From an uncultured Eubacteriales bacterium (GTDB taxonomy: Bacteria > Bacillota > Clostridia > Oscillospirales > Oscillospiraceae): DNA of 64,000 nt. Position numbers and translations under genes: made by a program. Of this stretch, positions 34,225 through 43,068 are shown in pieces. Numbering within the stretch: the stretch's first letter is position 1; each line of letters opens with the position of its first letter. The stretch covers positions 10,043-74,042 of the forward strand of contig URAL01000004.1 in assembly GCA_900545805.1 (NCBI GenBank). Direction: 5' to 3'. The notes under the pieces were generated by a model. It did not search any database. It worked only from the letters and a program-made list of their open reading frames with translations, and was not told the DNA's origin.

Positions 34225-35265
34225 ATGGAAGGTCTTGAAAAAGCTTTAGAACAGATAAAGGAAAACATGCCGGGGCTTGAGCTGAGAGAGCACGAGCCCA
34301 TGCGCGAGCACTGCTCGTTCAAGGTTGGCGGCCCGGTACGTGCGTTTGCCGTGCCGAGGGATATCTTCGAGATGTCCAGGGTCATGTTCTATTTGCATAT
34401 GAACGGCGTTTCGCCGCTGACTCTCGGCAAGTGCACCAATGTCATCATCCCCGAGGAGGGGCTGGATATAATGGTCATCAGCACCGAGAGCCTGCGCAAG
34501 CTGCGTCTCGGCGAGACGGAAAACACCGTATACGCCGAGGCCGGCGTATCGCTTGCAAGGCTTGCGCAGTTTGCACGCGATAACGGGCTTGCGGGTCTGG
34601 AGTTTGCAAGCGGCATACCCGGCTCTGTCGGCGGCGGTGTTCTGATGAACGCCGGCGCTTACGGCGGAGAGATGAAGGACGTTATCGAGTCTGTTGTCGT
34701 GTATTACATCCCGACGCAGACACTGACCGAGGTTAAGGCCTCCGACTGCGGCTTTGAGTACCGCCGCAGCGGCTTTGAGCGTGTCAACTGCGCGATCATG
34801 GGCGCTGTTTTCAAGCTAACGCCCGACGAGCCCGAGGCCATCGGCGCGAGAATGAAGGAAATGAACGAAAAGCGCACCGCAAGCCAGCCGCTCGACATGC
34901 CGTCGGCAGGAAGTGCGTTCAAGCGCCCCGCGGGAGGCTATGCCGCGGCGCTTATCGATCAGTGCGGCCTCAAGGGTTATACGGTGGGCGGCGCGCAGAT
35001 AAGCACGAAGCACGCGGGCTTTGCGGTTAACACCGGCAGCGCCACCTATGACGACGTTGTCGCGCTTTTGGATCACGTTCGCCGGGAGGTCTATGACAGG
35101 ACGCAGATCACCCTTGAGCCGGAGATACGCATTTATCCCAAGGGCATGATGCTTGTTGACAACTGGCGCGAGAAAAAGCAGTCGATAATCGGAGAGATGC
35201 TTGAGCAGGCAAAGCAGAAGGCGGCGGAGAGCTCCGCCGGGCAGACGGATGCCGATCCGGGCTGA
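34225..35265 (+). CDS. murB: UDP-N-acetylenolpyruvoylglucosamine reductase
   Basis: 346-aa FAD enzyme of peptidoglycan precursor synthesis, reducing UDP-GlcNAc-enolpyruvate to UDP-MurNAc with NADPH. FAD-binding segment SFKVGGPVRAF and LGKCTNV, GIPGSVGGGVLMNAGAYG, catalytic Ser in AGSAFKRP, and a final Glu-containing EPEIRIYPKG. The C-terminus has about 35 extra, mostly charged residues (EKKQSIIGEMLEQAKQKAAE) beyond the usual 300-310 aa. AAGGAG upstream; 9 bases after hprK. Confidence 0.95.
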   Translation: MEGLEKALEQIKENMPGLELREHEPMREHCSFKVGGPVRAFAVPRDIFEMSRVMFYLHMNGVSPLTLGKCTNVIIPEEGLDIMVISTESLRKLRLGETENTVYAEAGVSLARLAQFARDNGLAGLEFASGIPGSVGGGVLMNAGAYGGEMKDVIESVVVYYIPTQTLTEVKASDCGFEYRRSGFERVNCAIMGAVFKLTPDEPEAIGARMKEMNEKRTASQPLDMPSAGSAFKRPAGGYAAALIDQCGLKGYTVGGAQISTKHAGFAVNTGSATYDDVVALLDHVRREVYDRTQITLEPEIRIYPKGMMLVDNWREKKQSIIGEMLEQAKQKAAESSAGQTDADPG

Positions 35266-35277
35266 CGGAGAGAGAAT

Positions 35278-36138
35278 ATGGAGTTTCTTATCATAACCGG
35301 TCTGTCCGGCGGCGGCAAGAGCCAGGCCGCGGACATCATAGAAGATCTTGACTACTACTGCGTGGATAACATGCCCGTGGCGCTCATCCCGAAGTTTGCC
35401 GAGCTGTGCGCGGCGACTAAGGGGCGCTACGAGAAGGTCGCGCTCGTGACAGATATCCGAGAAAAAAACGGGATAAAGGACATTTTCAGCACACTCGAGA
35501 CCCTGCGCGAGATGGACTTCGGCTACAAGATCCTGTTCATGGAGGCAAAGCCCGCTGTCATCGTAAAGCGCTATAAGGAGTCGCGCCGCCCGCATCCGCT
35601 GGCGGCGAAAAGCGGCGGCTCGATAGAGGACGCGATACTCAAGGAAACCGAGCAGCTGCGCCCGATACGCGATATCGCCGATTATATAATCGACACCTCG
35701 CACCTGACCCTCGGCCAGCTGCATAATGAGCTGTACACCTATTTTTCCGACTCCGCGACGGGACGCGCTATCATGGTAAACGTCGTGTCCTTCGGCTTTA
35801 AATACGGTATGCCGCTCGACGCCGACCTCGTGTTCGACGTGAGATTTCTGCCCAATCCCTTTTACGTTGAGGAGCTTAAGCTTTTAAACGGCCTCGATGC
35901 GCCGGTGCGCGACTATGTTTTCGGCTTCGAGCAGTCGAACATTTTCATGGACAAGCTCACGGATATGATAGAGTATCTGCTGCCGCTTTACATCGAGGAG
36001 GGCAAATACAGCCTCACCATCGCCATCGGCTGCACGGGCGGACGGCACCGCAGCGTGGCCGTTGCCTCGGCGCTTGCCGGGCATTTAAAGTGCTTCGGAG
36101 TGCCGGTCGTGAGCATAAACCGAGATATGAATAAGTAA
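35278..36138 (+). CDS. rapZ: RapZ/YvcJ nucleotide-binding protein
   Basis: 286-aa P-loop protein with GLSGGGKS (8-15), a conserved DLDYYCVDNMPVALIP segment and the C-terminal TIAIGCTGGRHRSV site. In E. coli RapZ controls GlmS through small RNAs; in Bacillus YvcJ hydrolyses GTP and affects competence, so the role here is uncertain. GGAGAG upstream of ATG; 12 bases after murB; the stop abuts the whiA start. Confidence 0.95.
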   Translation: MEFLIITGLSGGGKSQAADIIEDLDYYCVDNMPVALIPKFAELCAATKGRYEKVALVTDIREKNGIKDIFSTLETLREMDFGYKILFMEAKPAVIVKRYKESRRPHPLAAKSGGSIEDAILKETEQLRPIRDIADYIIDTSHLTLGQLHNELYTYFSDSATGRAIMVNVVSFGFKYGMPLDADLVFDVRFLPNPFYVEELKLLNGLDAPVRDYVFGFEQSNIFMDKLTDMIEYLLPLYIEEGKYSLTIAIGCTGGRHRSVAVASALAGHLKCFGVPVVSINRDMNK

Positions 36139-37041
36139 ATGGAAAAAACCTTCGCGCAAAAAGTCAAAACAGAGCTGTGTCAGCCTCGGGTCGAGCGCAA
36201 ATGCTGCGCCGTTGCCGAGGCCTACGGTGTTTTGCTGTATGCGCACAGCTTTTCGGCAAAGGAGATACGCATAACCACGGCAAGCGACGAGCTTGCCGCG
36301 CGCCTTCCGCACCTTATGCGCCGCGCCTTCGGCATTGACTTCGACGAGCCGGAAAAAGCGCGCGGCGTGAAGCATTCCTTCCGCGTGACAGACCTCACAA
36401 AGCTGCGTGCGGTGTTCGACGTTGTCGGAAACGATATGCGCAGTCCGGCGCTGCACATTAATTTCGGCGTTATCGAGGAGCCGTGCTGCAAGGCCTCGTT
36501 TATACGCGGCGCGTTTCTCGCCGGCGGCTCGGTAACCGACCCGGAAAAGCGCTATCACCTGGAGCTTGCCACGACGCATCTGAGCGTAAGCCGCGAGACG
36601 TACTCGGTGCTGCTTGAGATGGGCTTTTCGCCCAAGGAGGCGCAGCGCAAGGGAGATTATCTTCTGTACTTCAAAAAAAGCGAGCACATCGAGGATCTGC
36701 TTACGACCATCGGCGCGCCGGTCTCGGCAATGGAGATCATGTCCGCCAAGATCGAAAAGGACATGAAAAACAGCATAAACCGCAAGGTAAACTGCGATTC
36801 GGCCAATGCCGACAAGGTCGTCGAGGCCGCGGCAAAGCAGCTTGAGGCCATAAAGCGCATAGACAGGCTCTACGGGCTTGATTCGCTGCCGGATAAGCTC
36901 CAGCAGGCGGCGCTTCTGCGCTATGCAAATCCCGAGGCGAGCCTGGCTGACCTTGCGACGCTTTCGTATCCGCCGGTATCGAAAAGCTGCCTGAGCCACA
37001 GGCTCAAAAAGCTTTTGACATACTCGCCGGAGGAGGAATGA
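36139..37041 (+). CDS. whiA: WhiA, DNA-binding protein
   Basis: 300-aa WhiA homologue with a degenerate homing-endonuclease fold (residues 1-200, including FIRGAFLAGGSVTDP) and a C-terminal helix-turn-helix (LADLATLSYPPVSKSCLSHR). In Streptomyces it controls sporulation; in Bacillus it influences division and chromosome segregation. The ATG follows the rapZ stop with no gap, so translation is coupled. yvcK, often found here, is missing. Confidence 0.95.
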   Translation: MEKTFAQKVKTELCQPRVERKCCAVAEAYGVLLYAHSFSAKEIRITTASDELAARLPHLMRRAFGIDFDEPEKARGVKHSFRVTDLTKLRAVFDVVGNDMRSPALHINFGVIEEPCCKASFIRGAFLAGGSVTDPEKRYHLELATTHLSVSRETYSVLLEMGFSPKEAQRKGDYLLYFKKSEHIEDLLTTIGAPVSAMEIMSAKIEKDMKNSINRKVNCDSANADKVVEAAAKQLEAIKRIDRLYGLDSLPDKLQQAALLRYANPEASLADLATLSYPPVSKSCLSHRLKKLLTYSPEEE

Positions 37042-37044
37042 GAA

Positions 37045-37539
37045 ATGAAAAAGCCATTTGCACCATTCCTGCTTGCCGCTGTGTTGTGTTTGAGCGCCTG
37101 TTCTGCACAGCCTACTGAGCCGCAACATACATCTGCGCCCGAAACGCCGGAAGTGACAGTGGCAACTGCATCTACACCTACATTAATGCCCTCTCCTTCA
37201 AAGCTTCCCGAGCTTGCCACGGAGCAAAAACCAGCACCCACATCAGCTCCGCAACAGGGCTCGGAACCCGAAAAATATATCGAAGCAACGGTAAGTGTAT
37301 TCTACTGTTATAATAGATGGCTTGACCCCGACGGCAATTGGATCAACAGCGGCCATGTATTTTATAGCGTTTGCGGAAACTGCGGAGGAATGGGCAATTG
37401 GTTTGATAATGAATGCATGCATTGCGGCGCAATATATAAGGATAGAACAGAGAACGAACTATTTTATACCTGCATCTGCGACCCAAATGATACAAGTATA
37501 ATTTACAGCGAAAATCACGAACCGTTTACTGTAAAATAA
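37045..37539 (+). CDS. Cys-rich lipoprotein with zinc-ribbon-like motif
   Basis: 164-aa lipoprotein: signal peptide with lipobox LSAC (about residues 16-19), a Pro/Thr-rich linker (about 20-72), then a compact domain with two CxxC pairs, VCGNCGGMG and CMHCGA, plus CIC near the end, which could bind zinc or form disulfides. No family recognised. It starts 3 bases after whiA and ends 17 bases before dnaE. Its AT content is higher than that of its neighbours, suggesting later insertion into the conserved block. Confidence 0.75.
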   Translation: MKKPFAPFLLAAVLCLSACSAQPTEPQHTSAPETPEVTVATASTPTLMPSPSKLPELATEQKPAPTSAPQQGSEPEKYIEATVSVFYCYNRWLDPDGNWINSGHVFYSVCGNCGGMGNWFDNECMHCGAIYKDRTENELFYTCICDPNDTSIIYSENHEPFTVK

Positions 37540-37555
37540 CTAACGAGGATACCAT

Positions 37556-40500
37556 ATGAGCTTTGTTCACCTGCATGTTCATACCGAATATTCGCTGCTC
37601 GACGGCGAGTGCCGCATCGAGCCTCTCATAGAGCGCGCAAAGCAGCTCGGCCAGACCGCGCTTGCCATCACCGACCACGGCGTCATGTACGGCGCAGTCG
37701 CCTTTTACAAGGCCTGCTGCGCGGCGGGGATAAAGCCAATCATCGGCTGCGAGGTCTATGTCGCGCCGAGAACGCGCTTCGACCGCGAGCACGGCGTAGA
37801 TTCGGAGTATACGCACCTTATCCTGCTGTGCAGAAACGAGGAGGGCTACAAAAACCTCTGCTATCTCGTGTCCATGGCCTTCATCGAGGGCTTTTACGGC
37901 AAGCCGCGCATCGACTGGGCGCTGCTGCACGAGCACGCGAAGGGACTTATCTGCCTTTCCGGCTGCGTCGCGGGCGCTATCCCGCGCATGATAAACTCCG
38001 GAAACTACGAGGGCGCAAAGAAAAAGGCGCTTGAGCTGTCCGAGCTTTTCGGCGAGGACGGCTTTTATCTCGAGCTTCAGGATCACGGACTTGAGCCGGA
38101 AAAGCGTGCGGCGGAGGGATTGATAAGGATAAGCCGCGAGACGGGCATACCGCTTGCCGTCACCAATGACGCGCACTATATCGAAAAATCCGATGCCTAC
38201 TATCAGGACGTTCTGATGTGCGTGCAGATGCAGAAAACCATCTCAGATCCCTCACGCATGAGGTTCGAGACAAACGAGCTCTACCTCAAGGATGAGGCCG
38301 AGATGCGCGCACTGTTTCCCGAGCACCCCGAGGCGGCCGACAACACGGCGAAGATTGCAGATATGTGCAGCTACGATTTCGAGTTCGGAAAATACAAGCT
38401 GCCGCGCTTCAAGCTCCCCGAGGGCGAGACCGACAGCTTTGAGTATCTGCAAAGACTCTGCGATGAGGGGCTGATTCGCCGCTATCCCAACGACGACGGA
38501 AGCGTCAAAAAGCAGCTCGACTACGAGCTCCGGATGATAAAGAAGATGGGCTTTGTCGACTATTTTCTCATCGTTTCGGACTTCATTGCCTACGCAAAGG
38601 GGCAGAAGATACCCGTCGGCCCGGGACGCGGCTCGGCGGCGGGAAGCGTCGTTTCGTATACGCTCAACATCACCGACGTCGACCCGATCAAATACAATCT
38701 TTATTTCGAGCGCTTTTTAAATCCCGAGCGCGTCAGCATGCCGGATATCGACATAGATTTCTGCGTAAACCGCCGCGGCGAGGTCATCGACTACGTCAAC
38801 CGCAAATACGGCCGCGACCATGTTGCGCAGATAGTCACCTTCGGCACGATGGCGGCGCGCGCGGCCGTGCGCGACGTTGCGCGGGTCCTCGATATCGGCT
38901 ACGGCGAGGCCGATGCCGTCGCCAAGGCCATACCCATGGGACCTAACATGACGATAAAGGAGGCCATGCGCGTATCGAAGCCTCTGCGCGATATGTACGA
39001 AAGCGACGAGCTGCTCCGCAGGCTCATCGACGTTGCGCAGGCGCTCGAGGGTATGCCGCGCCACGCGAGCATGCACGCGGCCGGCGTCGTTATAACCGAC
39101 AGGCCCGTTTACGAATACGTGCCTCTGTCGAAAAACGACGAATCTGTCGTCACGCAGTATCAGATGACGACGCTCGAGGAGCTCGGGCTTCTCAAGATGG
39201 ACTTCCTCGGCCTGCGAAACCTCACGGTTCTGGAGGACGCAGCAAAGCTTGTGCGGCTCAGCGAGCCTGAATTCACCGTCGAGACAATTCCCGACGGCGA
39301 CGCGGAGGTGTTCAAAATGCTCTCCGAGGGACGCACGAGCGGCGTGTTCCAGCTTGAGAGCACCGGCATGACCGGCGTTTGCACCGGCTTAAAGCCCAGG
39401 AGCATCGAGGATATCACCGCCGTCATAGCACTCTACCGCCCCGGCCCGATGGACAGTATCCCGCGCTTTATCGAGTGCTCGGCGCACCCGGACAAGATAA
39501 GCTACAAGCATCCCTTTCTCCGCCCGATACTTGAAGTCACCTACGGCTGCATCGTCTATCAGGAGCAGGTGATCGAAATTTTCCGCCGCCTTGCGGGCTT
39601 TTCGCTCGGCCAGGCGGATATGATACGCCGCGCAATGAGCAAGAAAAAGCACAAGGTCATCGACGCCGAGCGCGTCGCCTTCGTCCACGGAGACGCATCC
39701 CGCGGCATCGACGGCGCCGTCAAGCGCGGCATACCGGAGGCGACGGCAAACAGCATCTACGACGAGATACTCGACTTTGCCTCTTATGCCTTCAACAAGG
39801 CACACGCAGTGAGCTACGCCATCGTATCCTACCGCACGGCGTACATGAAGCGGCACTATCCGCGCCAGTACATGGCCGCGCTTTTGTCCTCGGTGCTCGA
39901 TAACAGCCAGAAGGTCGCCGAATACATCGCCGAGTGCCGCGAGCTGGGCATAAAGCTCCTGCCGCCGGACGTGAACGAGTCCTACGCCGACTTCTCCGTC
40001 AGCGGAAACGATATCCGCTTCGGCCTCGTCGCCATAAAGAGCATCGGACGCGGCTTCATAAGCGAGCTGATCGCCCGCCGCGAGGAGGGCGGCCCGTTCC
40101 GCAGTCTTGAGGACTTCTGCCGACGAATGGCGGGAAAGGAATTAAACCGCCGCGCCGTGGAAAATCTAATTCGCGCCGGAGCCTTCGACAGCATGGGCTT
40201 CAAGCGCAAGGCGCTGCTGCGCGTCGCGGGCGTTATGATCGACGGCATCCAGCAGGAGAGCCGCAACAACGTCGAGGGGCAGCTGAACCTTTTCGGCGAG
40301 CCCGATTTTGAGGAGGCCGGCGCTATAAGCATCAAGCTCCCCGAGGTCGATGAGTATACGAGATCGGAGCTTTTGGCTATGGAAAAGGAGACCGCCGGTC
40401 TGTACCTGAGCGGCCACCCCATGGACGAGTACCGCGCCGCCGTGCGCCGCGCCGGCATCGTGCCCATCGGCGCCGTCTTGGCCGACGCCGCGTCCGAGAA

Positions 40501-41029
40501 CGAAAAAAAGACCTACCCCGACGGGGCGGTCGTTACTCTTGCAGGAGTTGTTCAGTCCAGCCGCACGCGCACGACCAAGTCGAACACCCTCATGAGCTAT
40601 ATAAGCCTTGAGGACGACAGCGGCACGATGGAGCTCATCGCCTTCCGGCGAGCGCTGGATACCGGCAGCGTTTATATTAAAGACAACGCGCTGATCGTCG
40701 TGCGCGGCCGCATCTCCATGCGCGACGAGAAGGAGCCGCAGCTGATGGTCGACAGCATACGTCCTATCACCGATCTCGGCCGGATAAAGCCCGAAAAGGA
40801 GCAGATAAGCGACGATTCAAAGCTCTGGGTAAAGCTTCAGGGTGCGGACGATCCGCTTTTAAAGCGCATCGAGCTCATCCTGACCATGTTCCCCGGCCGG
40901 CAGCAGCTCATCATTTACCTCGAGCGTGAAAAGCGCCGCATCGGTGCACGGTGTCTGATACATCCCTCCCTTGTTGCCGAGCTAAAGGAGCTCTGCGGTG
41001 AAGATAATGTCATTTTGAAGGCGCATTGA
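37556..41029 (+). CDS. dnaE: DNA polymerase III alpha subunit
   Basis: 1157-aa replicative polymerase of the DnaE type. PHP domain at the N-terminus (HLHVHTEYSLLDGE, ITDHGVMYG), polymerase core with catalytic Asp in MPDIDIDFC, GPGRGSAAGS motif, finger motif DMIRRAMSKKKH, HhH region and C-terminal OB-fold (about residue 990 on, VVTLAGVVQSSRTR). Length fits DnaE1/DnaE3-type proteins. In Firmicutes with PolC this enzyme extends primers; PolC is not in the window. Followed by a hairpin at 41029. Confidence 0.95.
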   Translation: MSFVHLHVHTEYSLLDGECRIEPLIERAKQLGQTALAITDHGVMYGAVAFYKACCAAGIKPIIGCEVYVAPRTRFDREHGVDSEYTHLILLCRNEEGYKNLCYLVSMAFIEGFYGKPRIDWALLHEHAKGLICLSGCVAGAIPRMINSGNYEGAKKKALELSELFGEDGFYLELQDHGLEPEKRAAEGLIRISRETGIPLAVTNDAHYIEKSDAYYQDVLMCVQMQKTISDPSRMRFETNELYLKDEAEMRALFPEHPEAADNTAKIADMCSYDFEFGKYKLPRFKLPEGETDSFEYLQRLCDEGLIRRYPNDDGSVKKQLDYELRMIKKMGFVDYFLIVSDFIAYAKGQKIPVGPGRGSAAGSVVSYTLNITDVDPIKYNLYFERFLNPERVSMPDIDIDFCVNRRGEVIDYVNRKYGRDHVAQIVTFGTMAARAAVRDVARVLDIGYGEADAVAKAIPMGPNMTIKEAMRVSKPLRDMYESDELLRRLIDVAQALEGMPRHASMHAAGVVITDRPVYEYVPLSKNDESVVTQYQMTTLEELGLLKMDFLGLRNLTVLEDAAKLVRLSEPEFTVETIPDGDAEVFKMLSEGRTSGVFQLESTGMTGVCTGLKPRSIEDITAVIALYRPGPMDSIPRFIECSAHPDKISYKHPFLRPILEVTYGCIVYQEQVIEIFRRLAGFSLGQADMIRRAMSKKKHKVIDAERVAFVHGDASRGIDGAVKRGIPEATANSIYDEILDFASYAFNKAHAVSYAIVSYRTAYMKRHYPRQYMAALLSSVLDNSQKVAEYIAECRELGIKLLPPDVNESYADFSVSGNDIRFGLVAIKSIGRGFISELIARREEGGPFRSLEDFCRRMAGKELNRRAVENLIRAGAFDSMGFKRKALLRVAGVMIDGIQQESRNNVEGQLNLFGEPDFEEAGAISIKLPEVDEYTRSELLAMEKETAGLYLSGHPMDEYRAAVRRAGIVPIGAVLADAASENEKKTYPDGAVVTLAGVVQSSRTRTTKSNTLMSYISLEDDSGTMELIAFRRALDTGSVYIKDNALIVVRGRISMRDEKEPQLMVDSIRPITDLGRIKPEKEQISDDSKLWVKLQGADDPLLKRIELILTMFPGRQQLIIYLEREKRRIGARCLIHPSLVAELKELCGEDNVILKAH

Positions 41030-41061
41030 GGAGCCTGCGTATACGGTAATTGCAGGCTCCT
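41029..41061 (+). terminator. Hairpin after dnaE
   Basis: AGGAGCCTGC (41029-41038, overlapping the stop) pairs with GCAGGCTCCT (41052-41061); 13-base loop, no T-run. Weak terminator or RNA-stabilising hairpin. Confidence 0.5.
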
Positions 41062-41074
41062 GTTACGCGAGACA

Positions 41075-41130
41075 TTACGGCTTATGCCGGCATTCCAATA
41101 CCGTGCGACCGCAATATATGCATAGGAGAA
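41075..41130. repeat. Interspersed repeat family 2, partial copy c
   Basis: 'ttccaataccgtgcgaccgc' plus 'aatat' matches the 3' part of copy b (32805-32830) with few changes; the hairpin parts are absent. Confidence 0.5.
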
Positions 41131-41152
41131 GCGTTAATGCGCCTCTAAAAAG

Positions 41153-41818
41153 ATGGATTATAGAAATTTTAGATTGAGTAAAATTAATACGGACGAGTTT
41201 CGGCATGTGAAGCTGCTGATATTCTGGCCGCTGTTCGGCATGATGTTCTCATTCGTCGAGCGGTTTTACAAGGTCGGCTCGTACCATGTGATGCACTGCG
41301 CGCTTGACGACGTCATACCGTTCTGCGAGTGGTTCCTCATCCCGTATCTGTTCTGGTTTGTGTACCTGATCGGCACACTGGTGTATACATTTTTCTTCGA
41401 CGTTCCGGCGTTTAAGAAAATGATGCGCTTTATCATCTGCACATATACAATCACGATGGTCATCTACCTGCTGTTTCCGACCTGTCAGGAGCTGCGGCCG
41501 GAGGTGTTCCCGCGTGACAATGTGCTGACAAGATTCATCGGCCGGTTTTACAGCTTTGATACGAACACGAACGTCTGTCCGTCGATACACGTTCTCGGCT
41601 CGGTTGCCGCGATGCTCGGACTGCTCGACTGCCGCAGGCTTCAAAGGCCGCGGTTTAAGCTTTTTGCGGTCATTGCCGCACTGCTCATCTGTGTCTCGAC
41701 CGTGTTCATGAAGCAGCACTCCGTGCTCGACGTCATTGCCGCCGTGCCTCTGTGTCTCCTCGGCCATTATCTGTGCTATTACCGCGCAGAAGTGCCGAGC
41801 ACTGCGGCTGCACATTAA
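41153..41818 (+). CDS. PAP2-superfamily membrane protein
   Basis: 221-aa protein with about five or six membrane segments and the two core PAP2 motifs, NVCPSIHVLGS (His of motif 2) and KQHSVLDVIAA (His of motif 3). The spacing fits the inositolphosphotransferase/phosphatase-like (PAP2_3) branch, which acts on lipid phosphates at the membrane. Start ATG has only a poor ribosome site. No obvious partner genes. Confidence 0.8.
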   Translation: MDYRNFRLSKINTDEFRHVKLLIFWPLFGMMFSFVERFYKVGSYHVMHCALDDVIPFCEWFLIPYLFWFVYLIGTLVYTFFFDVPAFKKMMRFIICTYTITMVIYLLFPTCQELRPEVFPRDNVLTRFIGRFYSFDTNTNVCPSIHVLGSVAAMLGLLDCRRLQRPRFKLFAVIAALLICVSTVFMKQHSVLDVIAAVPLCLLGHYLCYYRAEVPSTAAAH

Positions 41819-41903
41819 AAACGCCGCATTTTTTGCGAAAAATCCCGCTTCCCCTGAGCGCCCCTGCTGCCCGGTATCGGAGCTGCCGACTGCCACATCG
41901 GAA

Positions 41904-42602
41904 TTATCTCAGCTCGCCGCCGGCGGCGAGGACGGCGGCCCGCGCAAGCACGAGCGTCGGGTCGATGTGAGGATAATGCAGACCGTATATCCCAAACGCC
42001 GGAGGAAGCTCAGTGCAGCCGAGAATGAGCGTCTGTGCGCCGCGCTCCGAAAGCTCCCGTGCGGCCTTTTCAAACCGGCTCGTGTCAAAATCGCGGCGGC
42101 CGGCCTTCACGCCCTTGTATATAAGCTCCATGACGGCAGACTGCGCATCCTGCGAGGGTGTCAGCAGCTCGATGCCGCTGCCCTCAAAGCATTTATCGTA
42201 AATCCCGGTGCGCACTGTGCCGTCGGTTGCAAGAAGTCCCGCACGCTTGACGCCCTCGCGCCGCAGCTCCTGCGCCGTGAGCTTTATCATGTGCAGAACG
42301 GGGATATCCACCGCCGCGCACACCGCGTCATAAAAGCCGTGCGCCGTATTGCAGGGCATGGCTATGAGCTCGGCTCCGGCACTTTGCAGCCGCCGTGCGC
42401 TGAGCACCAGCTGCTCCGTGGGATCCTCTCCGCCGTTTAAAAGTGCGGCGGTGCGGTCGGGAATATCCGTGTTGCTGTCAATGATGACATGCAGGTGCTC
42501 CTGATCGCATGCCGCTTTGGTCGAGATTATAATTTTGTTAAACAGATCGGCAGTCGCGGCCGGTCCCATGCCGCCTAAAATGCCGATAATTTTTTTAGCC
42601 AT
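41904..42602 (-). CDS. Aspartate/glutamate racemase-family protein
   Basis: 232-aa two-domain racemase with both catalytic Cys regions: MPCNTAH (first Cys near residue 83) and LGCTELP (second near 194), and an N-terminal IGILGGMGPAATADLF. These match aspartate racemase (RacD) more closely than MurI, which lacks GGMGP. It would interconvert L- and D-aspartate or glutamate. It converges with the PAP2 gene; its weak start is ATG 42602. Confidence 0.85.
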   Translation of the reverse strand: MAKKIIGILGGMGPAATADLFNKIIISTKAACDQEHLHVIIDSNTDIPDRTAALLNGGEDPTEQLVLSARRLQSAGAELIAMPCNTAHGFYDAVCAAVDIPVLHMIKLTAQELRREGVKRAGLLATDGTVRTGIYDKCFEGSGIELLTPSQDAQSAVMELIYKGVKAGRRDFDTSRFEKAARELSERGAQTLILGCTELPPAFGIYGLHYPHIDPTLVLARAAVLAAGGELR

Positions 42603-42806
42603 ACCGATTACCTGCTTCCACCGGAAAATAGAATTTTATAATAGAATTTTATTATAACAGCTTCGGAGCCGCACGTCGATAGGCGTTTACACGCTCTGTA
42701 TGCCGAGCCATGCTTTCTTAACATCAAATGCGATCCCCGGCCCTCGGAACAGCCGATAGCCTGATATACTCATATTTGTTATAATTGGCGCGAGACGTTG
42801 CTGTTG

Positions 42807-43023
42807 AGACTGTCAAAGAACCTATGCTGCTGAGTAAATACAACCGCGCAGCGGGGGAGCTTGAGGGGGCAAGGCCCGCCTCAAGTTGGATTATAGCCAT
42901 CAAAAACGTCCGTCAGGACTTTTTGACGAGCAAAGCGAGATTTTTCGTGAAGCGTAAGCTTCACAAAAAATGTGGCGTATTTGAAGCGTGTCAAAAAAGC
43001 CATTGGCTTTTTTGATACGCTGA
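42807..43023. repeat. Interspersed repeat family 1, copy B
   Basis: Begins 'gactgtcaaa', contains 'caaccgcgcagcgggggagc', 'ttgagggggcaaggcccgcc', 'gattatagccatcaaaaacg' and 'gacgagcaaagcgagatttt', and ends in a GCGTGTCAAAAAAGCC / GGCTTTTTTGATACGC hairpin. Most similar to copy C at the window end. The 466-base gap 42603-43068 holds the racemase upstream region, this repeat and the hairpin at 43026; no gene is seen. Confidence 0.8.
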
Positions 43024-43025
43024 AA

Positions 43026-43052
43026 CAGCTCCGATGCACTGCATCGGAGCTG
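43026..43052 (-). terminator. Terminator of the EIIC-type gene
   Basis: Perfect 12-bp stem CAGCTCCGATGC / GCATCGGAGCTG with 3-base loop, 17 bases beyond the stop of the minus-strand gene ending at 43069. Tail is TTTCAGC on the minus strand. Confidence 0.7.
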
Positions 43053-43068
43053 TTGTTGTATACAAAAT

